Positions 6,000-12,350 of a stretch of 12,350 bases of DNA are shown here, one piece after another. The notes below the pieces were generated by a model. That model had not been told where the DNA came from. It did no database searches and saw only the letters and a program-made list of their open reading frames with translations. Origin of the DNA: Blastocatellia bacterium (GTDB lineage: Bacteria > Acidobacteriota > Blastocatellia > UBA7656); the NCBI GenBank assembly GCA_022615215.1, contig JAKEHD010000516.1, positions 1 through 12,350 on the forward strand, in the 5' to 3' direction. Every line of letters starts with the position of its first letter. The first letter of the stretch is position 1. Made by a program: the position numbers and the translations under genes.

Positions 6000-8420
6000 T
6001 CACTCATATCGCAGTGCTATCATCGGATCCACCCTGGTTGCGCGCCGCGCAGGCACGTAGCACGCAAGCAAGGAGGTGGCTGCCAGCAGTATCGAGATGG
6101 CAGCAAGAGTCAGAGGGTCTGTGGCGCTCACGCCGAACAGAAGGCTTTCGATATAGCGCGTCAAAGTGAGAGCCGCCGCGAGGCCGATCCCCAGGCCGAT
6201 GATCGTCAGAAGCAATCCCTGCCCGATCACCATCTTGAGAATGTTCTGCCTGCTTGCGCCGAGCGCCATACGAATCCCTATCTCCTGGGTACGTTCGCTG
6301 ACCGAATAACTGATGACACCGTAGATGCCGATGGCGGCAAGCCCCAGCGCCAGCATTGCGAATGTGGAAAGCAACAAGGCGTTGAATCGCTCCTGTGCGA
6401 GCGACTTGGAAATCATCTCTTTCATGCTGCTTGTGCTGTAAATCGGTTGCTGCGGGTCTAGCCTCCGCACGGCAGCGCGCATGCGATCTAGCGCCGATAT
6501 TGGGTCTGCATGCGTGCGCACGACTATGCTCATAGTGAGCCAGGGATTTGCCTGATAGTATGGACGATACCATATTGGGGGTTTATCGGCTGCCATGCCG
6601 GAATGATGTATCTCTCCGACTATGCCCACTACCGTAAACCATGAATCGGCAGGGCCGCCCGATCTGATTCGCCGGCCGATGGGATCGCTATCGCCCCAGA
6701 ATTTCTGTGCCAGCGATTCACTTATGATCGCAACATTCTGGTTTCCTCGCCTGTCTTCATCCGTGAAAGCCCGCCCCTGCAAAACAGGAATGCCTAATGT
6801 CTTGAAATAATCCGGCGTCGCCAGGCGGTATTGGATGAAATCGGTCTGTCCCGACCGCGACTCCGAGAAGCCTTCGGCTTCAAGCGACTGATCGCTCGTG
6901 GAACCCGACATAGGAAGCAGCGACACACCGCCAGTCGATGCGATCTCCGGTTGAGCATTCAGCTCTTCGATCAAGCCTCGATAAAACTGCACTCGTTGCT
7001 CCCGCTCAGGATAGCGCGCTTCGTCGAGTGAAATTTGAGTCGTGAGGATGTTCTCGGATTTGAATCCGGGATCGACTGCAAGAATCTTCTGGAAGCTGCG
7101 CAAGAGGAGTCCGGCGCTTATCAAAAGCACGGTCGCAAGGGCGACTTCCGTCACTACGAGCAGCGAGCGCGTGCGGTGCCGACTGAGGCCTCCTGATGTG
7201 CGGCCTCCTGCTTTCAAGTTCGTCTGTAGGTCCACGCGCGCAACCTTGAGCGCCGGAAGCAGTCCGAACGTCACGCCTGTGGCAAGGGCGAGCAGTGCGT
7301 TGAAAGAGAGCACTGTGGCGTCAAGCTGAATCTCGTCTATTCGGGGAAGGTCGCCCGGTTGAAGGGCCAGCAAAAGCCTGAAGGCCAGCCATGCCAGAGC
7401 CAGTGCCGCCGCCCCGCCCAGAGCCGAGAGCGCGAGACTTTCAGTGAGCAATTGACGGACTATTCGCAAGGTGCCCGCTCCGAGCGCGGCGCGAATGGCG
7501 ATCTCTTTTTCGCGCCCTGTGACTCGCGCAAGCAAGAGGTTGGCTACATTGGCACAGGCGATCAGCAGCACGAAACCGACTGCTCCCATCAGTATGAGCA
7601 TCGCCGGACGCACTTCCCCTGTAATGGTGTCTGAATAGGACTCGGTGTGGAATCGAAATTCGCTTCCTTCGGGGTAATTGCCGGGAAACTCTTTGCGCAG
7701 GTCGCGGGATATAATGTCGAGTTCCGCCCTTGCCTGATCCCGACTGACGCCGGGCTTGAGACGTGCGATTATGAGGTTTGAATGATTGCCTCGTTGTGAG
7801 AGATTCGCCCGGTCGAGTTTGTAAGCGGCCCAAAGCTGCGCCGCCTCGTCTGGAAACCCGAACCCCCTCGGCATCACGCCCGATACTCTGAAATTTTCTC
7901 CTCCGAGCAGCAGAGTACGGCCTGCAATATTCGGGTCGCCTCCGAAGCGTCTCTGCCACAGCCCGTGACTGAGCAGGACTACCCTTTCGCTGCCCGGCTC
8001 GCCGTCTTGGGGCGAAAATCCACGACCGAGCAGCGGCGGCACTTTTAGGGCTTCCATCACGCTCGGAGTGATTCGAATGCCGAGCAGTCGTTCCGGCTCG
8101 CCCGTTCCTTCTGTCAGGTTGACGCTCCAGTGGCGATACAATCCGAGAGATTCGAAGGATTGCGACCGGTCCAGCAAGTCGAAATATTCGGGTTGCGAAA
8201 TCGAGCCTTGCCCGAAGTCTTTCCACCATGCAGAGATTTCCACCAAATGGTCGGGATTCGAGTAGGGCAGGGGGCGAAGCAACACGCCATTGACTATGCT
8301 GAACATGGCAGTATTGATTCCTATGCCGAGCGCAAGCGTCAGCACGGCCACAAGAGTGAAGCCAGGATTCTTCTTCAGCATTTTAAAGGCATAGCGCAGG
8401 TCTTGAAAAAAATCGTTCAT
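6000..8420 (-). CDS. ADOP-family (MacB/FtsX-like) ABC transporter permease, copy 2
   Basis: An 806-residue paralogue of the permease ending at 55, with the same duplicated plan. The first helix is at about 21-48 and a MacB_PCD-like periplasmic domain at about 50-270. Helices follow at about 272-298, 328-352 and 369-392. The second half has a helix at about 418-441, a periplasmic domain at about 445-675 and helices at about 680-705, 732-755 and 768-788. Coupling motifs EIAIRAALGA (306-315) and EIGIRMALGA (713-722) mark the two FtsX modules, and the C-terminus VDPMIALRYE matches copy 1. AAAGGA at 8430-8435 lies nine bases before the ATG and supports the start. The two copies differ clearly in the periplasmic domains, so they are old paralogues rather than a recent duplication. 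No ATPase partner is encoded nearby. Substrate and role are unknown. Confidence 0.95.
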   Translation of the reverse strand: MNDFFQDLRYAFKMLKKNPGFTLVAVLTLALGIGINTAMFSIVNGVLLRPLPYSNPDHLVEISAWWKDFGQGSISQPEYFDLLDRSQSFESLGLYRHWSVNLTEGTGEPERLLGIRITPSVMEALKVPPLLGRGFSPQDGEPGSERVVLLSHGLWQRRFGGDPNIAGRTLLLGGENFRVSGVMPRGFGFPDEAAQLWAAYKLDRANLSQRGNHSNLIIARLKPGVSRDQARAELDIISRDLRKEFPGNYPEGSEFRFHTESYSDTITGEVRPAMLILMGAVGFVLLIACANVANLLLARVTGREKEIAIRAALGAGTLRIVRQLLTESLALSALGGAAALALAWLAFRLLLALQPGDLPRIDEIQLDATVLSFNALLALATGVTFGLLPALKVARVDLQTNLKAGGRTSGGLSRHRTRSLLVVTEVALATVLLISAGLLLRSFQKILAVDPGFKSENILTTQISLDEARYPEREQRVQFYRGLIEELNAQPEIASTGGVSLLPMSGSTSDQSLEAEGFSESRSGQTDFIQYRLATPDYFKTLGIPVLQGRAFTDEDRRGNQNVAIISESLAQKFWGDSDPIGRRIRSGGPADSWFTVVGIVGEIHHSGMAADKPPIWYRPYYQANPWLTMSIVVRTHADPISALDRMRAAVRRLDPQQPIYSTSSMKEMISKSLAQERFNALLLSTFAMLALGLAAIGIYGVISYSVSERTQEIGIRMALGASRQNILKMVIGQGLLLTIIGLGIGLAAALTLTRYIESLLFGVSATDPLTLAAISILLAATSLLACYVPARRATRVDPMIALRYE

Positions 8421-8888
8421 AGTTCGTCATCCTTTGTCCCCGGTTTGTGGTTCGGATAGTAGTGACGAAACGATCAGAAAGGTTGCAGGATCGATTGAGC
8501 TTGTCGCAAACAGCAAGCTTTCCCTGAAGCAGGTCAAAACTCAGGCTCCGGTCGTATTAGCCGAGCGAGACGCGCGCCTCCGCCGGAAAATCAATATTCA
8601 CTGTAAAGAGTCCCGTCGCTGTCACGTCCGTGAGCGCTGCTTCGAATGCTGGATATGCCTCGACTGCCTGTATTTGTGAAAGGGCCCACAACCAGAATCA
8701 AATCCCAGTCCTTCTTTCCGCTGCCAGGATCGACTGGCACTTCTCGGTTGGTACGGAGGGGCTAATGATATCGATTTCAGTCTTCGCCGAGTATGAGCCG
8801 CCGGGCCGCTTCGTCGCTAGGCGAATCAAGCATATTGAATTCGCTATTGAAATGAGATTCCGATTGTGCGGCTCAGGATCGATCTCTG
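8421..8888. other. 468-base spacer between GrpB gene and ADOP permease 2
   Basis: It holds the ADOP2 ribosome site (8430-8435), a 6-bp inverted repeat AGCTTG/CAAGCT at 8498-8503 and 8514-8519 with a 10-base loop, and decayed minus-strand coding fragments (separate entry at 8557-8761). A tiny minus-strand frame opening MLDSPSDEAARR at about 8780-8840 looks codon-like but has no ribosome site and stops after 18 codons. Plus-strand frames of 81 and 101 codons at 8434-8679 and 8630-8935 have protein-unlike composition and are not called. No terminator or convincing promoter was seen. Confidence 0.5.
8557..8761 (-). pseudogene. Decayed C-terminal fragment of an unidentified protein, frameshifted
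   Basis: On the minus strand, one frame open from 8761 reads PLRTNREVPVDPGSGKKDWD and then a hydrophobic LILVVGPF. Near 8680 the protein-like signal moves to another frame reading QIQAVEAYPAFEAAL and on to FPAEARVSLG, with a stop at 8557. The two parts join if one base is added near 8675-8680. There is no plausible start codon upstream, so this would be the tail of a gene whose front is lost. I do not recognise the family. The call rests only on the protein-like composition of two short frames and could be chance. Confidence 0.35.
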
Positions 8889-9455
8889 TCAGGCTGGATT
8901 GTAATATTGCTTGGCTCTTTCTGTCACTGCCGTGATGAAGGCGGTTTTCGCTTTCGTGTATGCGATTCTATCATTCGGGTGCTTCTCGGCGAGAAGCATC
9001 TTCAACTCCTCATATCGTCCGGCTTCATCGGGAAACTCTCTCAAATAGTCTCTGAAATAAAGCCTCTCCCATAGCTTCGACGACGCCTCGACCATGTGTA
9101 TGTGATGAGTGCGTTTCCCTTCCGCATCGCGCTTGATGAACCAGGCATAGGGAGGCGAGGTATCGGTGCGCCAGAAATAATCGTAGCCCTCGGATTCGAG
9201 CAGTGGCACGATCACGCTCCGGGTCTCATCAAGGCTGCGGACCTCTACCAACAGGTCGACAATGGGTTTTGCCGCAAGTCCCGGAACAGCTGTGCTCCCG
9301 AAATGCTCGATTCTTGTAATTAACTGTCGGGGCAGCAGGCTCCTGAGATATTCCGCTTCGATTTCAAACATTCGCGGCCATTCGGAATCGTACGCGACGA
9401 TAGATATCTCCTCCCTGACAGCTTCCGCTATGCGCTGCTTGAGGCTTTTTCCCAA
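8889..9455 (-). CDS. GrpB/UPF0157 family protein (nucleotidyltransferase fold)
   Basis: A 188-residue soluble protein that matches the GrpB (UPF0157) family over its whole length. The opening is IVAYDSEWPRMFEIE (residues 19-33). The signature HFGSTAVPGLAAKPIVDLLV spans residues 51-70, with the nucleotidyltransferase-type Gly-Ser pair at 53-54 and Asp67. The HHIHMVE motif is at 117-123 and the usual KTAFI...R...YY ending is present. Family members have a polymerase-beta-like nucleotidyltransferase fold and appear as stand-alone proteins or fused to dephospho-CoA kinase; their reaction is not established. The start is TTG, chosen because AAGGAG at 9461-9466 lies five bases upstream and the next in-frame ATG (residue 29) would cut into the conserved N-terminus. 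It follows the zinc-ribbon membrane protein by 117 bases on the same strand. Confidence 0.93.
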   Translation of the reverse strand: MGKSLKQRIAEAVREEISIVAYDSEWPRMFEIEAEYLRSLLPRQLITRIEHFGSTAVPGLAAKPIVDLLVEVRSLDETRSVIVPLLESEGYDYFWRTDTSPPYAWFIKRDAEGKRTHHIHMVEASSKLWERLYFRDYLREFPDEAGRYEELKMLLAEKHPNDRIAYTKAKTAFITAVTERAKQYYNPA

Positions 9456-9460
9456 GTTAT

Positions 9461-9466
9461 CTCCTT
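9461..9466 (-). promoter_or_regulatory. Shine-Dalgarno site that selects the TTG start of the GrpB-family gene
   Basis: On the minus strand AAGGAG is followed by ATAAC and then TTG at 9455-9453. Good spacing (five bases) and the conserved sequence encoded immediately downstream favour the unusual TTG start. Confidence 0.65.
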
Positions 9467-9572
9467 CGGCAACCTATCACCCGGTATCGCCGAACCGAAT
9501 GAGAAAAGCGAATACCCATGCGTTCCAATCGAATGTTTTGCGCGATGTGGATTTCGAGTCGGCCAGCTTCCG

Positions 9573-10037
9573 TCAGATGATCTGTTCTTTCGATATTGTT
9601 TCCAGCTTCCGAGTGGTATTCTCAGTAACGCTCGGCGCAGATTCAAGCGCCACTGCCGGCTTTACCGGACCAAGCTCGTTAGTATCGAAGCTCGCTACCT
9701 CACCCGCTCCCTTTGCTTCTCTCAAACTCTTGATTATGCGAAGAGTCTCCCATAGATTCAGCCCGAAATTTATTATGAAGGCCAGCGAACTCAGGATCAG
9801 GTAGCCAATTATTACTCCCCTGCCGAGGTGAAGGACTTCCGTCATCAGGGCCATCCCGCCGAGGATCAGCCCGAGGCCGAAGACAGTGACCCAGAATAAG
9901 CCCGTCAGGTATTCATCGAGACGCTTTTCCTGTGCCTCGATTCCAGTCGCTTCTTTTGTGGCGATCAATCGGGCTCCACAGCGATTGCAATACTTCATCT
10001 GCTTGGACAAAACTGTTCCGCAAGATGAGCAATACAT
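9573..10037 (-). CDS. Zinc-ribbon protein with two membrane helices, function unknown
   Basis: A 154-residue protein. The N-terminus is a compact zinc ribbon with C3-x2-C6 and C17-x2-C20 (MYCSSCG...KYCNRCG), the pattern of the small zinc_ribbon_2/DUF-type N-terminal modules. A short charged linker leads to two hydrophobic segments, about residues 44-64 and 74-95, joined by a short loop. A hydrophilic tail of about 55 residues follows and is probably disordered. The likely topology places both zinc ribbon and tail in the cytoplasm. AGGAGG at 10046-10051, eight bases before the ATG, fixes the start. Proteins of this design are common in Acidobacteriota, but no function is assigned to them. It may be co-transcribed with the GrpB-family gene downstream. 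Confidence 0.88.
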   Translation of the reverse strand: MYCSSCGTVLSKQMKYCNRCGARLIATKEATGIEAQEKRLDEYLTGLFWVTVFGLGLILGGMALMTEVLHLGRGVIIGYLILSSLAFIINFGLNLWETLRIIKSLREAKGAGEVASFDTNELGPVKPAVALESAPSVTENTTRKLETISKEQII

Positions 10038-10051
10038 ATCAGTTGCCTCCT

Positions 10052-10293
10052 ATGGGTTCGGTACGTCTTTTCAAGCCAAGTCGTTCGATGTCTGACCAAT
10101 AGCATGTCAACGAGTATTTCGGTTGTACAAATCAAAGTTGGCGGAGAAATCCTATGGAGCGTCTATTTCGATACTCCTGAGTTTGGATATAAGACTTTGA
10201 TCCGCGCCTTGTTTTTGGGTTCCGCGAAGTCTTCTACCGATTTGTGAAGTTCGTCTAATTCTTCTTCCCTGACATGATCGAGTTAGGCTTTAA
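10052..10293. other. Spacer between divergent genes with two antisense short open frames
   Basis: On the plus strand, ATG at 10104 opens 47 codons (MSTSISVVQIKVGGEILWS...) ending at 10247, without a ribosome site. On the minus strand, 10282 to 10163 is open for 39 codons (REEELDELHKSVEDF...) without any start codon. Both read protein-like and they overlap, so at most one is real, probably a relic. TTGACA (minus strand, 10110-10105) has a perfect -35 sequence but no matching -10 at 16-18 bases. I cannot assign a function to any of this. Confidence 0.25.
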
Positions 10294-10587
10294 TCATCCA
10301 ACCTTCACACAGATATAATTCTCACGTCGGCTTCTTTCATAGGGCTGCGCGGCTATGCGGACAAGGTATATTCGACCGATTACGAAATATACCTCTATAC
10401 GGCAGAGGGCCGCCCATTGCCCGTCGACGGAGCGAAGAAAGTGCTGCGCTTGAGTGTGCCTGCAATGCATACCACGCTTCTCAGATGCAGCGAAATGACC
10501 GGAGGGCGCGAGCCTTTCTGGGGCGGGAAACGCATTCAAGCCGAGGGGCTGGCTATTCGTCCTTCATATTCAAAAACACAAGCATAG
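10294..10587 (+). pseudogene. Upstream part of a frameshifted gene of unknown function (start missing)
   Basis: The plus-strand frame from 10294 (after TAA at 10291) to TAG at 10585-10587 reads like a real protein: FIGLRGYADKVYSTDYEIYL followed by YTAEGRPLPVDG and GGREPFWGGKRIQAEG. No ATG, GTG or TTG occurs before the protein-like part begins, so the 5' end appears lost. At the G-run 10545-10548 the protein-like signal moves into the frame of the 10485-11354 reading frame. Adding one G there would fuse the two as ...KRIQAEGAGYSSFIFKN.... The piece is therefore probably the N-terminal part of the next entry, broken by a one-base deletion or by a sequencing error in the G-run. Confidence 0.55.
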
Positions 10588-11354
10588 GCGGACTTACGAT
10601 GAGCAGCCGCGTCTATATGGGCTCGGGCCGCCCGCTTGAGGATGAATTATGGCTGCTGGCTTACGCCGTAGACGCGGAGGGGCGTCTCAGATGGGTCGCT
10701 TCGAAGGATGAAGAACTCGCCGCCCGACTTCCGAAAGGATTTCTGAATCAGGGGGCGATCATGTTGAAGCCCTATCAGAGTTGCGATCTCGATTTCGGGG
10801 AGTTGTCGCTCGATTCGGGATTCGGAGGCGACATAGGCGTCGCCACTTCGCCTCCGACCTCGCACGTACTGATGAAGATAGAAGTGAAGGTCCACAATTG
10901 GGGCACGAGCGCGTTTTCACATTTCCGTCCGGGAGTGCGCGGAGCTTATGCGCTCAAGAATGTGGCCGGGCGCGAGGGGCTTGCTACGGACTACATAGTG
11001 ACGGGCGCGCAGGTGAAGCACGCATCGAGCGGGCCGGAAGCCGATTGCCTGATAGCGGCTTTCAACATAGATGAAGGAAAGACCGGGAATCCGACCATCG
11101 AAGTTTTTGACCAGAGCGGTTTCATCGTCCGCAAACGCCTGGGCGCTCTTGCAGGATCGGCCTGCAAACACATTCTGCTTTCCTCTCTGTTTCCAGAACT
11201 GCGCGACAGGAGAGGGCCGCTGACCTTGAGGCTCACGGACGAGAGCGCCGTCGTGATACTCTCCGCGCTGCACATAGATTACAAACGCAGAGACGTGGCG
11301 ATAGATCACGGCTCAGACCGATTTTCAACCTACATAGACTACGGATGTCTGTGA
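10485..11354 (+). CDS. Protein of unknown function, probably the C-terminal part of a frameshifted, beta-rich protein
   Basis: An open frame of 289 codons; the only plus-strand gene here. The first 20 or so codons (MQRNDRRARAFLG...) read unlike protein and overlap the other frame's protein-like sequence. The genuine coding part therefore begins near 10545. If translated alone, ATG at 10599 with a weak AGGCGG about seven bases upstream would give 251 residues. Composition is rich in beta-forming and small polar residues, with no membrane helix or signal peptide in the visible part. The C-terminal third (about 200-275) holds a pattern like TIEVFDQSGFIVRKRLGALA, then LFPELRD, then LTLRLTDESAVVILSALHID. 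This resembles the extracellular beta-sandwich domains common in acidobacterial surface proteins; the resemblance is by eye only. I cannot name a family. The gene is convergent with the AT-rich gene downstream. Confidence 0.6.
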   Translation: MQRNDRRARAFLGRETHSSRGAGYSSFIFKNTSIGGLTMSSRVYMGSGRPLEDELWLLAYAVDAEGRLRWVASKDEELAARLPKGFLNQGAIMLKPYQSCDLDFGELSLDSGFGGDIGVATSPPTSHVLMKIEVKVHNWGTSAFSHFRPGVRGAYALKNVAGREGLATDYIVTGAQVKHASSGPEADCLIAAFNIDEGKTGNPTIEVFDQSGFIVRKRLGALAGSACKHILLSSLFPELRDRRGPLTLRLTDESAVVILSALHIDYKRRDVAIDHGSDRFSTYIDYGCL

Positions 11355-11429
11355 TTCAGGATAGCGAGCATGCGGGATGGCTGAGGGAGCCTGATAGAGT
11401 TTGCTCCGCGCGTTCTGTAGTCTGTCTTT

Positions 11430-11519
11430 TCAGGTGTCTTCGTCAACCATCAGTGCCTTAAACCCTGCCTGCTGAAAATGTCGGTCAAATGTCAAAGCCT
11501 CGCTTACTCGAGTCGACAT
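11430..11519 (-). pseudogene. C-terminal relic of a PIN-domain (VapC-like) toxin
   Basis: On the minus strand a 29-codon frame ends ALTFDRHFQQAGFKALMVDE and then stops at 11430. The pattern TFDRHFxQAGFxAL is the typical last strand and helix of PIN-domain ribonuclease toxins, where the aspartate is one of the metal-binding residues. The first four codons (from ATG 11519) overlap the end of the neighbouring gene in another frame and are not PIN-like, so the match starts near 11507. The other three-quarters of a PIN domain (usually about 130 residues) and any antitoxin are absent. It is a dead fragment. Confidence 0.65.
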
Positions 11520-12217
11520 ATATTATCAAGTCGGGTTGCGAGCTTATTTCCGATTAGTAACTTATGAAGATTCTCTTCACTATCTTTATATTTATCCCAA
11601 TCAATGACGGACTGTTGAATGTGTCGTAAGATTGCTTGGTGAAAGGTAATAGCAAATTCTGTTGGCATAGTGCCACATCGAATAGCTACTATCTTGCCGC
11701 CATGCGAGTTCACAAGTGAAATCCTGAAGTGACGGTCAATAGATAGTAAAGGGTTAGGGTTAGGGGTTGCTCTCATGAAATGTGGCTGCTCATGCCAGGA
11801 AAAGGGAGTGATAACCCAATTGCTTTGGTCTTTGAGTTTGATAGTGACTACGATCAAATTAACATCCCTCTCGACAAAAAAGCCAATATCTACAGGTCCA
11901 TTTTGGACAGCTTGAATGTATTCATGAGACGGATCATCTTCCAGGATTTCAAGCAGGTGACCAATTCTATTTGGCCAAAAGTTATACTTGCGGTTTAATT
12001 TCCAGATTCTTATTAACCCATTTTCATCCCCTATGTATATGCGAAAGGGTTGCCCCTCTTCGAGTCTATAGGGTAATTCTGTGCATTCCTTGCACCGAAC
12101 TGCACACCCACCCTCTGGCAATTCGCGGCGTGTGAAAGGAAATTTTCGCTCGTCATTGGCTACGGTATGTGAATCAAATACGCCACAACTTTCACACTGA
12201 TAATAATTTGTAGTCAT
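11504..12217 (-). CDS. AT-rich gene for a zinc-ribbon protein of unknown function
   Basis: A 237-residue soluble protein. It opens with a zinc-ribbon-like cysteine set, C8-x2-C11 and C42-x2-C45, with an extra C38. A mixed alpha/beta body follows with no recognised family; aromatic-rich stretches include IWKLNRKYNFWPNRIG and WVITPFSWHEQPHFM. There are no membrane helices. The ATG at 12217 is preferred because GAGGTG (12224-12229) lies six bases before it. A TTG at 12235 would add six residues but its ribosome site would fall inside the coding sequence. The gene is clearly more AT-rich than its neighbours and uses A/T-ending codons freely, suggesting lateral acquisition. It lies directly upstream of a VapC relic and overlaps it by 4 to 16 bases. 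A two-part role, such as immunity or regulation, is possible but nothing in the sequence shows it. Confidence 0.75.
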   Translation of the reverse strand: MTTNYYQCESCGVFDSHTVANDERKFPFTRRELPEGGCAVRCKECTELPYRLEEGQPFRIYIGDENGLIRIWKLNRKYNFWPNRIGHLLEILEDDPSHEYIQAVQNGPVDIGFFVERDVNLIVVTIKLKDQSNWVITPFSWHEQPHFMRATPNPNPLLSIDRHFRISLVNSHGGKIVAIRCGTMPTEFAITFHQAILRHIQQSVIDWDKYKDSEENLHKLLIGNKLATRLDNICRLE

Positions 12218-12223
12218 TGCAGT

Positions 12224-12229
12224 CACCTC
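12224..12229 (-). promoter_or_regulatory. Shine-Dalgarno site selecting the ATG at 12217
   Basis: The minus strand reads GAGGTG, then ACTGCA, then ATG. It separates the 237-residue start from the six-residue-longer TTG alternative at 12235. Confidence 0.6.
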
Positions 12230-12240
12230 TAACAAAATAT

Positions 12241-12269
12241 CTTATACTGCGCGCGGGGCAAAATGAAAA
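12241..12269 (-). promoter_or_regulatory. Candidate sigma-70-type promoter of the AT-rich zinc-ribbon gene
   Basis: On the minus strand TTTTCA (12269-12264, four of six to TTGACA) is followed by a 17-base spacer and TATAAG (12246-12241, five of six to TATAAT). Transcription would start near 12234, just before the ribosome site, giving a leader of about 17 bases. The match is by eye. Confidence 0.4.
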
Positions 12270-12350
12270 TTTTTCCAGAGAGGAACGCTTATGTGGAGTG
12301 CGCCGCCCTTTTTCTTTCTTCAGAGATTTCGGTAGTGTCCCTGAGTTTCC

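Noticed and set aside
5952..6461. Plus-strand 169-codon open frame
   Set aside because: It is antisense to the 3' end of ADOP permease 2 and has no recognisable features.
7441..8229. Minus-strand 262-codon open frame
   Set aside because: It is a shadow of ADOP permease 2 in another frame, extremely rich in Arg, Ser and Ala, as expected from GC-rich out-of-frame sequence.
8498..8519. Inverted repeat AGCTTG/CAAGCT considered as a second copy of the palindromic element
   Set aside because: Only a 9-base match (AGCTTGTCG) is shared, the hairpin is much weaker and there is no second half.
9477..9572. Continuation of the GrpB-family protein upstream (minus strand, 72-codon alternative frame at 9428-9646)
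   Set aside because: It is in a different frame, lacks similarity to the family N-terminus and has a poor ribosome site compared with the TTG start at 9455.
11751..11769. Telomere-like GGGTTA repeats (GGGTTAGGGTTAGGGGTTG)
   Set aside because: They lie inside the minus-strand zinc-ribbon gene, where they encode the TPNPNP stretch; only about three units and the host is bacterial.
12270..12350. Right-hand end of the window considered for a gene start or mobile-element end
   Set aside because: No open frame with a ribosome site and no inverted terminal repeat is visible in these 81 bases.

Overview
The window looks like a chromosomal segment of an Acidobacteriota bacterium, most likely Blastocatellia-like. 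This is inferred from two large ADOP-type permeases (the 'acidobacterial duplicated orphan permease' architecture) and from a secreted PQQ-like propeller protein next to a secreted amidohydrolase. There is no rRNA, tRNA or other phylogenetic marker, so the assignment is an inference.

Layout. Almost every intact gene is on the minus strand, so read from right to left. Positions 12217-11504 hold an AT-rich gene of unknown function with a zinc ribbon, with its own candidate promoter. Directly behind it lies a 25-29 residue relic of a PIN-domain (VapC-like) toxin C-terminus. On the plus strand at 10294-11354 is a gene of unknown function whose frame is broken at a run of four G and which has no visible start. 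Back on the minus strand, 10037-8889 carries a small two-helix zinc-ribbon membrane protein followed by a GrpB/UPF0157 nucleotidyltransferase-fold protein. A 468-base spacer with decayed coding sequence follows. Then come ADOP permease 2 (8420-6000), a small wrecked gene interrupted by an 80-bp palindromic element (5953-5627), a secreted PQQ-like beta-propeller protein (5535-4156), a secreted or lipid-anchored amidohydrolase (4095-2662) and ADOP permease 1 (2502-55).

How the genes may work together. Propeller, amidohydrolase and ADOP1 run in one direction with gaps of 60 and 159 bases and no visible terminator, so they could share a transcript. All three products act at or outside the inner membrane. 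No substrate or shared pathway can be read from the sequence, and neither permease has its ATPase partner in the window.

Most notable structure. The 80-bp element at 5808-5887 is built like a REPIN: two short hairpins in inverted orientation with 14-bp terminal inverted repeats. Removing exactly those 80 bases on paper joins two flanking reading frames into one uninterrupted small ORF. I see no CRISPR array, integrase, transposase, restriction system or recognisable anti-phage operon. I therefore do not claim a new defence system; the unusual content is gene decay, small mobile repeats and a probable laterally acquired AT-rich locus.
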